Shown: positions 41,010 to 49,619 of the stretch, piece after piece
How the letters are laid out: each line of letters opens with the position of its first letter
Position numbering within the stretch: position 1 is the stretch's first letter
Assembly: GCF_000621725.1 (NCBI RefSeq)
Contig: NZ_JHXM01000019.1
Coordinates: 23,934-87,933 of the forward strand
DNA from: Xylanibacter brevis ATCC 19188
Lineage (GTDB): Bacteria; Bacteroidota; Bacteroidia; Bacteroidales; Bacteroidaceae
Direction: 5' to 3'
DNA length: 64,000 nucleotides
Position numbers and translations under genes: made by a program
Notes under the pieces: model-generated
Seen by the model: only the letters and a program-made list of their open reading frames with translations
Database searches by the model: none
Told to the model about the DNA's origin: nothing

Positions 41010-44000
41010 ATGAGCTACATAACCGATATACAAAAGATAAGTGACCTGACTATAAATGATATTATCAAGGTCTCCTTACGTTATGTTCCTGATCTATTCA
41101 AGCCATGTCCTTGGGCGTATAGGGATAGCGAGGGACGAACGTTGGAACATGGTACCGCTGTGCTCGAAACAGAAGAACAGTGCTGTGCATACATGGCCGC
41201 CTATGGCCCGATGCATCGCCACAAGCTAATTCGCGCCTTAGATGAGAATGAATTCCCATACAAAAACCTGAACAATGGCGTGGAGATTTATGATTGGGGA
41301 TGTGGTCAGGGTATTGGTACTGTTGCTATCATTGAAAAATTACGGCAGTTTGGGTGGTTGTCAAAGCTGAAGAAGGTCACATTAGAGGAACCTTCTAATG
41401 TGGCCAGGCAACGAGCTGTATTGCATGTTAGGCAGGCACTAGAAGAACACAATGCCGAGATAGTGAATATTCCTGATTATCTACCGTCTGATGAAAGGGA
41501 CAAATATAAGCATATTACGGAAATAGATGTTCATGAACCATGTGCCATACATATATTCTCGAATATTCTGGATATTGAAAAAGTCAGTTTGAAGGGTGTT
41601 TCCAAGATGATTACATCTTCTGGCACTCAGCATATAGCCCTGTGTATAGGTCCAGCAAATCTAAATGAAAGTCGAATCAATACCTTCACCTATTATTTTA
41701 AGAAGGAAGGCTTACGGGTATTCACAGAATATCGCGATGTTAATTTTGGCCATCACCCGAATGGAAAAGCGTATGGTTGTCTGATTAAGAGTTTCACCTA
41801 TAGCCTGACACGTAACAAAGACATTCTCCATAAATACAGTTACTTTGCTCCCGTTCAACTATTTGCTTCTTATTCTGATACCATTTCCAATGAGCAATTT
41901 GCATCATATTATGATAGAAGTTTAAGGGGACACTATCTGTTAGAAGGTGCTTTTGAGATTCTGGCTCCATTTGATATGACAGCACATAAGAATCTTTGCC
42001 CGGTCTATGTCCTTGTTAGCAATCTTATTTCACGTGGTTGTCCAACATTGGCCAGCCAAAAGGTCTTGGATACCATCAGTTCGAAGGATAAAGCAAAGAG
42101 TCTTAATGCAGTTGCTCGTATTCAGAAGACCTTCATAGAGGCAATGATTTCCGATCGCATGGATTTGAATAAGGATACTTTGAATATTCTTGTGATTGAA
42201 GATGACACGTCAGTGGCAAAGATTGCCATCAACGATTTTGTTGAGCTATACCATCATATCGTTGCCATGACGCAGGATTATTCGAATATGACCCTTCCCC
42301 AAATTAACATATATGGTAAGAGTGAGGCTAAGACACAAACAACTTATGATGCTATCATTGATGTGTCTATCGACCAATTATGTAATCCTGAAGAAGTGGT
42401 ATTCTCTAAATATAAGGCCAACAACGACTGCTACTTTATTGTTCGCTCTTCAAAGTCAGTATATGCGGAGAGATTCCTCTATACAACTGAGAGAATCAAG
42501 TATAAACCTCTCGTTGAAAAGGACACACAAGGAAATTATCACAATATTGAGGATGTTTGTGGCCACCTGCGCTATTTTCTGAACCTGATTTTCAGAAAAG
42601 AAGATTTCAGACCTGGCCAGCTTCCCATCCTTAGTCGGGCATTACAGCTAAAGAGTGTCATCGGACTATTGCCAACAGGTGGTGGTAAATCCCTTACCTA
42701 TCAGCTGGCTGCCATACTACAACCTGGCGTTACCTTGGTTGTTGATCCGTTAAGAGGTCTTATGAAAGACCAATATGATGGTTTGCTAAAGACGGGTATC
42801 GATTGTATCTCGTACATTAATAGTGACATCACAAAGGACAGAGAAGAAAGAGAACGAAGGGAAAATGCACTTACTGGTTCTCAAATACAGATTATGTTCT
42901 TATCGCCTGAGCGACTAAGCATACACCGATTCAGAGAGGTCTTGCGTTCAATGCGTGAATCTGACGTTTTCTTTGCTTATGGTGTTATCGATGAAGTTCA
43001 CTGCGTTTCTGAGTGGGGCCATGACTTCAGACTTGCTTACCTGCATCTGGGACGGAACCTTTTCAACTACGTTCTACCCAAAGAAGTCGAAGGCGAAGAT
43101 AATCACATATCCCTGTTTGGACTGACGGCAACTGCATCGTTTGACGTCCTCGCTGATGTGGAAAGAGAACTATCGGGAAGTAATTCGTATTCATTGGAAG
43201 ACGATGCCACAGTCAGATATGAAAACACCAATCGACTGGAACTCCAATATTATATCTATCCTGTGGATGCTTCGGCTGCTGATAAAGCCCGAAAAGTTGA
43301 TGAAATTAAAGAGGATTTGGTTCTTAATGCCATTAATGATGCAACGGAGAAGATACAAGAGATTCAAAACGATGATAGCATCAGTGAGATTAAGAAACGA
43401 TTCCTTGAAAGAGAGAATATCTCTGATGAAGGGAAAATCACAGAAGTCAATTCTACTGACCTGCACACAGATGTTAATGAAGATTGGTATACTGCAAAGC
43501 ATACAGATGTTGCCGGAATTGTGTTCTGCTTACGAGCCAACAAGGATGGAAAACCTGACGTAAAACTGAGTGTTCCTACTGTAGCCAATACCCTAAGAGA
43601 ACACAATATCAATCGTATTTCGACATACAAAGGAGGCGATGATACGTCATGTCAGGATGATTTCCTTGCAGGTGAGACAAATCTAATGGTTGCGACAAAA
43701 GCTTTTGGAATGGGTATTGACAAACCAAACGTTCGTTTGACAGTTCACCTGAATTACCCTGGATCTTTGGAATCATTTGTTCAAGAAGCCGGACGAGCTG
43801 GACGTGACAAAAAGATGGCTTTAGCAACCATCATGTATTCGCCTAAAACCTATCCTGTCATAAATGCCAGGACTCGTCAATGGAGCCATTTCTCTGCAGA
43901 CTATACAAATAACAAGTTCTTCTATGACAGCAACTTCCTTGGTGAAGAGTTTGAGTTGTACGTGATGGAACTCTTGATGAATGGTCTGAATATCCGTATC

Positions 44001-45176
44001 AGCAATGAAGAGATTGCTGGTATTGAGACTCTGAAATATGGAAATAGTAAAGGTATTCTTCAATACATCAACAGATATGCCAAAGGAACGACCCTTACAT
44101 ATTATGTATCATACGAAGAAAATGAGCATATTCTCGACGAATATAATACATATTTAAAAGAAAGGCAAATGCCTCTGTTCAGTACATGGAATGCCAAGAA
44201 CGCAAAGAATGACAGAGGATTCAGCTATATTCGGGACTATGGTTCGGCTGAATACAAAGATGCAATTCAAAAGGCTATCTACAGAATGTGCATTATAGGC
44301 TTGATAGATGACTTTACAGAGGACTACGCCCAAAAGACTTTCCGTATTACGACAGTATGTCAGGACGAATCGCACTATTATGATTACCTCAGTCAATACT
44401 ATCGGAAATATTACTCCGAGGATAGGGTTGACATCATGATTAATGAAGTCAAGCAGATGGCGGTCAATGATGGTGTCATCATGGCATGCTTGAAGCACCT
44501 TACCTCTTTTATATATAAGAGTATTGCGGATAAGAGAGCCAGGGGTATCTTGGATATGGAGCAATTCTGTAATATGGCTATCAGCTCAGGCAAGGACTGG
44601 AAAGAAACGAATGAAGAACTGAAGGACTTTATTTATTACTATTTCAATTCTAAATATGCAAGAGAAGGCTTCGTTACATATGATTCAAGTGTGCGCCAGG
44701 AAATACCATTCTCACTCAAAGATGACACCAATTACGATATTCACAGTGAAAGTGAAATATCAGATTTCAATCTTGTGAGAAAGTATATGAGGGTGGTTGA
44801 TCCTGATATTGTCAACAATGATTCCCAAAAAGACAATATCAAGCACTTGCAAGGTGCTGTACGTCTCATCAGACGTGCTATCGCAGAAATGAACCCTGTG
44901 CTGAACCTCTTGAATATATTCTGCATCCTGTTCCTTGGTCAACATGAGAATGAGATGCTGGAGCAAGAACTATATGACGACTACAAAGCAGTCATGAGAT
45001 TGTATGCATCCCAAGGGAAACTTGGCCTTCTCAATGAATATACTGATTTGTTATTGCAGCATACAGCCATACTTTCAGAAGACAAGGTGTATATAGAGAA
45101 GATGCAGTTTGCCATTCAGCTGGAAGATCATGTTGCAGAACTCAATAGAATTAATCAAATATACAATGAAATATGA
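41010..45176 (+). CDS. RecQ-type helicase fused to an N-terminal methyltransferase-like domain
   Basis: The 1388-residue protein starts with a Rossmann methyltransferase-like domain holding the SAM motif I YDWGCGQGIG (94-103). A middle region of unclear fold (about 270-530) follows. A RecQ-family core comes next: FRPGQ, LPTGGGKS (about 554-561), DEVH (661-664) continuing into the RecQ aromatic-rich loop CVSEWGHDFR, LTATAS, and QEAGRAGRD (about 925). About 450 C-terminal residues are unassigned. I prefer ATG 41010; TTG 40983 adds 9 residues. The stop overlaps the next gene by ATGA. A role in DNA defence or repair is inferred from architecture and context. Confidence 0.88.
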   Translation: MSYITDIQKISDLTINDIIKVSLRYVPDLFKPCPWAYRDSEGRTLEHGTAVLETEEQCCAYMAAYGPMHRHKLIRALDENEFPYKNLNNGVEIYDWGCGQGIGTVAIIEKLRQFGWLSKLKKVTLEEPSNVARQRAVLHVRQALEEHNAEIVNIPDYLPSDERDKYKHITEIDVHEPCAIHIFSNILDIEKVSLKGVSKMITSSGTQHIALCIGPANLNESRINTFTYYFKKEGLRVFTEYRDVNFGHHPNGKAYGCLIKSFTYSLTRNKDILHKYSYFAPVQLFASYSDTISNEQFASYYDRSLRGHYLLEGAFEILAPFDMTAHKNLCPVYVLVSNLISRGCPTLASQKVLDTISSKDKAKSLNAVARIQKTFIEAMISDRMDLNKDTLNILVIEDDTSVAKIAINDFVELYHHIVAMTQDYSNMTLPQINIYGKSEAKTQTTYDAIIDVSIDQLCNPEEVVFSKYKANNDCYFIVRSSKSVYAERFLYTTERIKYKPLVEKDTQGNYHNIEDVCGHLRYFLNLIFRKEDFRPGQLPILSRALQLKSVIGLLPTGGGKSLTYQLAAILQPGVTLVVDPLRGLMKDQYDGLLKTGIDCISYINSDITKDREERERRENALTGSQIQIMFLSPERLSIHRFREVLRSMRESDVFFAYGVIDEVHCVSEWGHDFRLAYLHLGRNLFNYVLPKEVEGEDNHISLFGLTATASFDVLADVERELSGSNSYSLEDDATVRYENTNRLELQYYIYPVDASAADKARKVDEIKEDLVLNAINDATEKIQEIQNDDSISEIKKRFLERENISDEGKITEVNSTDLHTDVNEDWYTAKHTDVAGIVFCLRANKDGKPDVKLSVPTVANTLREHNINRISTYKGGDDTSCQDDFLAGETNLMVATKAFGMGIDKPNVRLTVHLNYPGSLESFVQEAGRAGRDKKMALATIMYSPKTYPVINARTRQWSHFSADYTNNKFFYDSNFLGEEFELYVMELLMNGLNIRISNEEIAGIETLKYGNSKGILQYINRYAKGTTLTYYVSYEENEHILDEYNTYLKERQMPLFSTWNAKNAKNDRGFSYIRDYGSAEYKDAIQKAIYRMCIIGLIDDFTEDYAQKTFRITTVCQDESHYYDYLSQYYRKYYSEDRVDIMINEVKQMAVNDGVIMACLKHLTSFIYKSIADKRARGILDMEQFCNMAISSGKDWKETNEELKDFIYYYFNSKYAREGFVTYDSSVRQEIPFSLKDDTNYDIHSESEISDFNLVRKYMRVVDPDIVNNDSQKDNIKHLQGAVRLIRRAIAEMNPVLNLLNIFCILFLGQHENEMLEQELYDDYKAVMRLYASQGKLGLLNEYTDLLLQHTAILSEDKVYIEKMQFAIQLEDHVAELNRINQIYNEI

Positions 45177-45571
45177 TCGACGAGAAAATCAACAACTCAC
45201 TTAGAGAGTTAGAGCAAGGACTTAAAAGCATGGAGTCCGCACGAAAACAAGTGGAAAAGACTGTCAATTCCTACGATGGTCTTAATTCAACTACCGCTGA
45301 GTATGTCAGTAAACTCGGCACTATTACGACTAAGATTCAGGAACTTGTTGATACCATCGGCAAGGATTATTCTCAGAAAGTAAAGGCGTTTGAGAAAGAC
45401 CGTGAAACAGTCATTAATGCTGCAACTGCTGCAACTGAAAAACTTTCCAATGCATCAGAAGAGTTTAAAGACTCATTGGTTGATATCCAAACAAAACTGA
45501 AGTACAGCTTAATCGTCAATGCTGTATCGCTTGCTACTATTGTTGCAATTTTATTCCTTGTTTTGAAATAG
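45173..45571 (+). CDS. Tail-anchored coiled-coil membrane protein
   Basis: The 132-residue protein is almost entirely heptad-like helix for residues 1-105. One C-terminal membrane segment (about 111-131, SLIVNAVSLATIVAILFLVL) ends at the last residue. It would sit in the inner membrane with the coiled coil in the cytoplasm. The ATG overlaps the helicase stop (ATGA), so the two are made together. No family was recognised. It could be a membrane anchor or an effector for the helicase protein. Confidence 0.75.
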   Translation: MIDEKINNSLRELEQGLKSMESARKQVEKTVNSYDGLNSTTAEYVSKLGTITTKIQELVDTIGKDYSQKVKAFEKDRETVINAATAATEKLSNASEEFKDSLVDIQTKLKYSLIVNAVSLATIVAILFLVLK

Positions 45572-45703
45572 TTTATAAAACCTGCCGTCATTTCTGTGTG
45601 TATTGTTATGCAAATACCAGCAAAAAGGCAGTTCTTAAGAATAAAGATAAACATAGTGACGAAAGCGAGAGTATTATCGGTTAATATATTAAAAAGAAGT
45701 TAC

Positions 45704-45817
45704 ATGGCGTTAAAAGATTTTTTAACAAAGATATTACTTGGTAGTGATATATACGAAGACTTGGAGATGGCTGAGAAGGTGAAGTGTGAGACACATATAT
45801 CTGGGGACTGTCCCTAG
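45704..45817 (+). CDS. Possible short ORF truncated by a GGGACAG-type repeat
   Basis: A 37-residue frame starts MALKDFLTKILLGSDIYEDL. Its last eight residues and stop are encoded by the repeat at 45783-45819. The N-terminal part looks like a genuine protein start, so this may be the 5' remnant of a gene cut by the repeat. An upstream in-frame start at 45596 is possible but its sequence looks non-coding. The stretch 45572-45703 holds nothing else recognisable. Confidence 0.3.
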   Translation: MALKDFLTKILLGSDIYEDLEMAEKVKCETHISGDCP

Positions 45818-45819
45818 AC
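45783..45819. repeat. GGGACAG-type repeat, copy A (inverted orientation)
   Basis: GGGGACTGTCCCTAGAC at 45803-45819, preceded by GTGAGACACATATAT, is the reverse complement of the GTCTAGGGACAG...CATATGTG pattern of copy D at 49614. It resembles REP-type palindromes. Confidence 0.6.
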
Positions 45820-45898
45820 TTAAGGGTGATTCATGATACATTTTCCAGTCTGTAAAAGCATATGAATATTTCGGTTTTTCATCCTATTATTAGTCTTT

Positions 45899-46861
45899 AT
45901 GAGAATATTTAAAAAGAAATTAACTCTAAAACATCAAAAGTTTGTGAATCATTATGTCCGAAGCAGATACAACCCAATAGGATTGTATAAAACAGCATAT
46001 TTCTGTGAAGATGAAGATATTGCATTTGTCATAAAGGTTGAGGACTGTGAAAAAGCAGAAGCATGGGGATGCGTGAACATGGTTCACCAATTACTTGTAC
46101 CCTTTGAATACCGAAGAATTTATGACTTCGGTAGGTTCTTGATAGGGAAGAATTGGCGTGGATTGGACTTATTCGACAAAAAAGGGCAGTTACTCTATAG
46201 CATCGGTGGATTAAAGAAAACTCCACATAGAGCCTATACGCTTGTTTATGATGAAGAAAAAGAGTTTTTCAGAATTTCAATTAGGAAAATGGCTATTTCA
46301 AAATCTCTGTATCAAAGATTCTATGTAATAGCCAATGGATTAGCTTTCGTTCAGAATCCAAATGAAAAAGTTGGGCTAATATTATTTTCAAAACTAAAAC
46401 TCCCATTTGAATATTATGCAATAGCCGTACCACAAAACGGTTACACACTTGGAATAATCGAAACGAGCAAAGACGATGATTCTGTTTTATATGACTGTCA
46501 AGTTATCAAAGTAAGAAGTCAAATAAAAAAAGAAGATTCTATTCATACAACTGGAATAAATCTCTTCACAAGTAAGACATTAGATGAAGTTCATGCTTAT
46601 TTTGAAGATAAAGAACAATTTGAAAAGGAATGTAATTCAATTATATGCTACAATGAGAGGATAAAATTCTCTGGTGATTCTCTTTGTTTTTTCCCCTTCG
46701 ATACTGAAAACTTCGGTAAAATCAATAATGACGAATATGACGAAGAAGAGGAAGCAAACGAAAAAGAAGATGATTATAATGAGTGGGAACATTATAGCCA
46801 TGAAGAAGCAATGTATGATGCACTTGGTGGTGATATGGAAGCAATTTGGAATTTAGATTAA
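45899..46861 (+). CDS. Unknown protein with WG-repeat-like segments and acidic C-terminus
   Basis: The 320-residue cytoplasmic protein has segments such as FDKKGQLLYSIGG and AWGCVNMVHQLLVPFEYRRI. They recall WG-type beta repeats (WG...P..Y..I...FDxxG). A strongly acidic region (about 275-295, EEEEANEKEDD) follows, then the C-terminal EEAMYDALGGDMEAIWNLD. I do not recognise the family with confidence. A GGGACAG-type repeat lies 24 bp after its stop. Confidence 0.65.
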   Translation: MRIFKKKLTLKHQKFVNHYVRSRYNPIGLYKTAYFCEDEDIAFVIKVEDCEKAEAWGCVNMVHQLLVPFEYRRIYDFGRFLIGKNWRGLDLFDKKGQLLYSIGGLKKTPHRAYTLVYDEEKEFFRISIRKMAISKSLYQRFYVIANGLAFVQNPNEKVGLILFSKLKLPFEYYAIAVPQNGYTLGIIETSKDDDSVLYDCQVIKVRSQIKKEDSIHTTGINLFTSKTLDEVHAYFEDKEQFEKECNSIICYNERIKFSGDSLCFFPFDTENFGKINNDEYDEEEEANEKEDDYNEWEHYSHEEAMYDALGGDMEAIWNLD

Positions 46862-46884
46862 ATAATATGTTTTATTGTGTATAT

Positions 46885-46904
46885 GGACAGGTGAGTGACA
46901 TATG
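46885..46904. repeat. GGGACAG-type repeat, copy B
   Basis: GGACAGGTGAGTGACATATG is identical to the core of copy D at 49619-49638. It lies just after the 45899-46861 gene. Confidence 0.7.
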
Positions 46905-46927
46905 GTTTGCTGCAATTAATGACATGC

Positions 46928-47039
46928 AAAAAGAAAAAAAGTCCAGTTTGGATTTGGAACTTATGAGTTTATTTCATATATTTGCAACATCCAATAATTA
47001 AAAGCTTATAAAATGCCTTTTTTCACAAGGCTTGCGGAG
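46928..47039. repeat. About 110-bp element, copy 2 (direct repeat of 38238-38346)
   Basis: Nearly the same sequence as copy 1, in the same orientation. Here the embedded promoter is intact: TTG at 46954-46956 and TATATTTG at 46977-46984 with 20-bp spacing. It directly precedes the PIN-domain remnant. Confidence 0.85.
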
Positions 47040-47112
47040 TAAATACTAACAAATATCTGATAATAAATTAGTATTTTTGCAAAAGCAATAGATTTAGTGA
47101 ATAGTTGTTTAA

Positions 47113-47382
47113 ACAAAAGAAACAGAGAAACAAAATGTCGAAAAAGCCTTGCGTAATATAAATAAGGCAATGGATAGACGAAATGTAAAGATGGTACTAT
47201 CGAATCCCGAATTACTTCCTTCAGATTTCAATAAGAAATCTCCAGATAATAGCATCTTAACAGTTGCATTAAAGTTCAAACATGAGAATCCGATATTAAT
47301 GACATCGGATAATGGATTACAAGTAAAAGCGAATGGATTGGGAATTGCCACAATCTCTTTAAAAGAATTCTTGAGAAGATAA
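47113..47382 (+). pseudogene. C-terminal remnant of a PIN-domain protein
   Basis: The open frame runs from after a stop at 47110 to 47382 (only a TTG at 47149 or an ATG at 47170 as possible starts). It encodes sequence ending PILMTSDNGLQVKANGLGIA + TISLKEFLRR. The TSDNGxxxKA...G segment is typical of the last strand and helix of PIN-domain nucleases. The N-terminal catalytic Asp region is missing, and the frame begins just after the 110-bp repeat. I read it as a 5'-truncated remnant; a short real protein cannot be excluded. Confidence 0.5.
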
Positions 47383-47387
47383 TAGAT

Positions 47388-47870
47388 ATGGAACTTTTTA
47401 ATCGATATGAAACAAATCCAGATTTCGTTATATCTGCAATTAATAAATACAATGACAAATATTGCGATCCTAGGGATTATTATGTAACTGAGGAAGAATG
47501 TAAAAAATATGCTGAAGATTTGAAGTTAGGTCAAAAATTAAATAACGAATGGAATACTAAACGTGAGAAACGAGTTATAATAGCCATTTCTTTTGTAGGT
47601 ATATTATTAACGTTATCCGTTACTCCTGCGTTATTTTTGTGGCTAGATAAGCAAGAATCTGCATGGGGACTTCCTATATGTTTTATTTCTTCTTGGATTA
47701 TTATTGGTATCTTTGTGTGGTTAGAGAATGCTTTTGAAAATAGAAATGAGAAGATTTACTTGGACAGGTTCTTTCCACTGGTTAACCAAAATATCGAGAA
47801 ACTTTTTGATGATTATCTGTGGAAATGGGAAATGGAAAAGCAAAGAAAAGTGAAAACGGAAATTTTATAA
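47388..47870 (+). CDS. Two-helix membrane protein of unknown function
   Basis: The 160-residue protein has two hydrophobic segments (about residues 64-86 and 93-112). Charged cytoplasmic flanks of about 60 and 45 residues surround them. It begins 5 bp after the PIN remnant's stop, so it may share the promoter in the 110-bp repeat. No family was recognised. A two-helix protein in an accessory island could be an effector, but nothing in the sequence shows this. Confidence 0.6.
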   Translation: MELFNRYETNPDFVISAINKYNDKYCDPRDYYVTEEECKKYAEDLKLGQKLNNEWNTKREKRVIIAISFVGILLTLSVTPALFLWLDKQESAWGLPICFISSWIIIGIFVWLENAFENRNEKIYLDRFFPLVNQNIEKLFDDYLWKWEMEKQRKVKTEIL

Positions 47871-47912
47871 GTTATAACAGATTACGAATATGTTTTGTAA
47901 AATTGCGTCTAT

Positions 47913-47951
47913 GGACAGGTGAGTGTGACAGGGGGACAGGTTCCGCGTCAC
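47913..47951. repeat. GGGACAG-type repeat, copy C (compound)
   Basis: GGACAGGTGAGTG is followed by TGACAGGGGGACAGGTTCCG and CGTCAC. The first half matches copies B and D. The 47919 reading frame begins inside it. Confidence 0.65.
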
Positions 47952-48194
47952 GCAAATGAAGAAAGTATAATACGTCAGTTCAAGGAGGTAAAGAGAAAGT
48001 CTAGGCTTTATATCTCTGCGGATGACTTAGATAGGCTGAAAATAGAAAACCCACATGCAGATTGTGGTATTATGCCAGGTTCAGGAAGAATGCCTCTTGA
48101 TCCAACCGTCATGCCTTATCCTGCGCCTCCATTTATGGTGCCTATTATACCCCAAGCCACAGAGCCAGACGCAACAGATGACTTACCATTTTAA
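47919..48194 (+). pseudogene. 5'-truncated gene fragment ending in an SSB-like DDLPF tail
   Basis: The frame can only start at GTG 47919, inside the GGGACAG repeat, so its first residues are repeat-derived. From about residue 14 it reads like real protein: a short helical part (IIRQFKEVKRKSRLYISADD), a Pro-rich linker (MPYPAPPFMVPIIP) and the end ATDDLPF. A Pro-rich disordered linker plus acidic LPF tip is the layout of an SSB C-terminus. It is probably the 3' end of a gene cut by the repeat, though it may still be expressed. Confidence 0.5.
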
Positions 48195-48206
48195 TAAGAT
48201 ACATAG

Positions 48207-49232
48207 ATGAAATTCGATATAAAGAAACGAAATACCCCAGTAGCCACGTTGATTAAGAACTATATCAACAAGAAAAGTGGCAAAGTCGCAGAGTCCCGTG
48301 AAGAAATTCAGAGACGTTTTGACCATCTGGATTGGAAGGATCAGAAGAAGATCATGCAAGCTTTCCTTGAATCGGGAAAGACCGATAGGTTATGGGCATA
48401 TTCTAAACTTGTTGACAACTGGGATAAATCATTTGAACCTAGAATAAAGGAGCTATGGGAACAGTTGCATGAAGATAAGTGCTCTTGGGTGGTAACACGC
48501 CACTTCCCGACAAAATACCTATCTCAAAACATCGATAAGTTTACCGATGATAGAGATTATTATTTCATTTGTCTGCGATTAGCAGAGGATAAGAACTATA
48601 TTATTGACAGAAGCAAGCTTTCGGTAACAGACTACCTATCTGTGCTATATCATACAGATAGGCCATTGTCAGATGATGAAGCGCGTGATCTGCTTTATAA
48701 AACAGTTCACGATGTCTGCACTGAGGACAGCTATTATACTCAGTTATCAAGGTATGCGACTGTAGGTAAAGATGCTATCATCAGTCCTATCCTCTTCCAG
48801 AGTGTAAATCTGGCTGTCTATTATTTGAGGCAGATGGATTTGATAGACGTTGTACGACAGTTTGAAACGTGGAATGAAGGCGTGCAAAGAACTGTATTCA
48901 GCAGCTCAGAGTACAAGACCGTTTTAACTGCGGACTTACTCGAATATGATTTACGAGAAGCAAAGGCAAAAATAGCCAAGAAATACGCTTATCTCGCACT
49001 GGATGACAAATACAAAGAGACAGAGAATTTTAATGTCGATAGCATTCTTACTCCACATGAATGGTTCAAAGAGAACAAAATTCGTGAAGGAATCAAGAGA
49101 CCGTCGAAGCCTGAATTTCCTGAACCTGCAGATCCTACTGCTCTGAAAGAATTGATAGCCGAAAATCCTGCTGTTAAGAAACTTGTTGGAGATTTGGGGC
49201 TTGACATAAATGATGATACATTGCCATTCTAA
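48207..49232 (+). CDS. Helical protein of unknown function with SSB-like tail
   Basis: The 341-residue protein appears mainly helical and rich in charged residues, with no membrane segment or known catalytic motif. A Pro-rich linker (RPSKPEFPEPADP, about residues 298-310) precedes a short helix, and the protein ends LGLDINDDTLPF. The acidic TLPF tip is again like the SSB tail. It starts 12 bp after the preceding tail-bearing fragment and is followed 12 bp later by the EVE-like gene, so the three are probably transcribed together. Confidence 0.7.
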   Translation: MKFDIKKRNTPVATLIKNYINKKSGKVAESREEIQRRFDHLDWKDQKKIMQAFLESGKTDRLWAYSKLVDNWDKSFEPRIKELWEQLHEDKCSWVVTRHFPTKYLSQNIDKFTDDRDYYFICLRLAEDKNYIIDRSKLSVTDYLSVLYHTDRPLSDDEARDLLYKTVHDVCTEDSYYTQLSRYATVGKDAIISPILFQSVNLAVYYLRQMDLIDVVRQFETWNEGVQRTVFSSSEYKTVLTADLLEYDLREAKAKIAKKYAYLALDDKYKETENFNVDSILTPHEWFKENKIREGIKRPSKPEFPEPADPTALKELIAENPAVKKLVGDLGLDINDDTLPF

Positions 49233-49244
49233 TTTTTGGGTCGT

Positions 49245-49619
49245 ATGAAAGGTTACAAGAACTGGTTAGTATTTGCAAATCGAGACTACTGTCACCATGC
49301 AGAAGCCTTGTATGAATTGGGCTTTGTCAACTGGAAAGCAAGAAAAAGCTTTAAAATGAACATCGGTGATTACGTTTACCTATATGTCTCAGATGAACGC
49401 CGTGTCCGTTTCAAAACCCAGGTCGTTGCTGAGAATTGTGACAGACAAGATGACAAATACTGGCAAGTGTCACCATCACACGATCCTACATACAAATTGG
49501 AGTACCGGGATGAGTATAAAGGCTATGAACTTGACGATGCCATATTGCGAGAGCATGGTTTTAATGGTGGTGGCAGCATCTTGACACCCAGCTATAAGAA
49601 CGCCGAATTTTGTGTCTAG
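49245..49619 (+). CDS. EVE/PUA-like domain protein, C-terminus altered by a repeat
   Basis: The 124-residue protein starts MKGYKNWLVFANRDYCHHAE. It contains NIGDYVYLYVSDERRVRFKT, typical of EVE/PUA-like folds that bind modified bases; EVE proteins often accompany restriction and methylation systems. ATG 49245 is chosen over TTG 49236. The last codons and stop (GTGTCTAGG) lie in GGGACAG repeat copy D, so the native C-terminus has probably been replaced. The family call is moderately sure. Confidence 0.65.
   Translation: MKGYKNWLVFANRDYCHHAEALYELGFVNWKARKSFKMNIGDYVYLYVSDERRVRFKTQVVAENCDRQDDKYWQVSPSHDPTYKLEYRDEYKGYELDDAILREHGFNGGGSILTPSYKNAEFCV

Noticed and set aside
45596..45703. N-terminal extension of the 45704 ORF
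   Set aside because: The upstream codons encode a basic stretch without features. The ATG at 45704 begins the part that looks like protein, and even that is uncertain.
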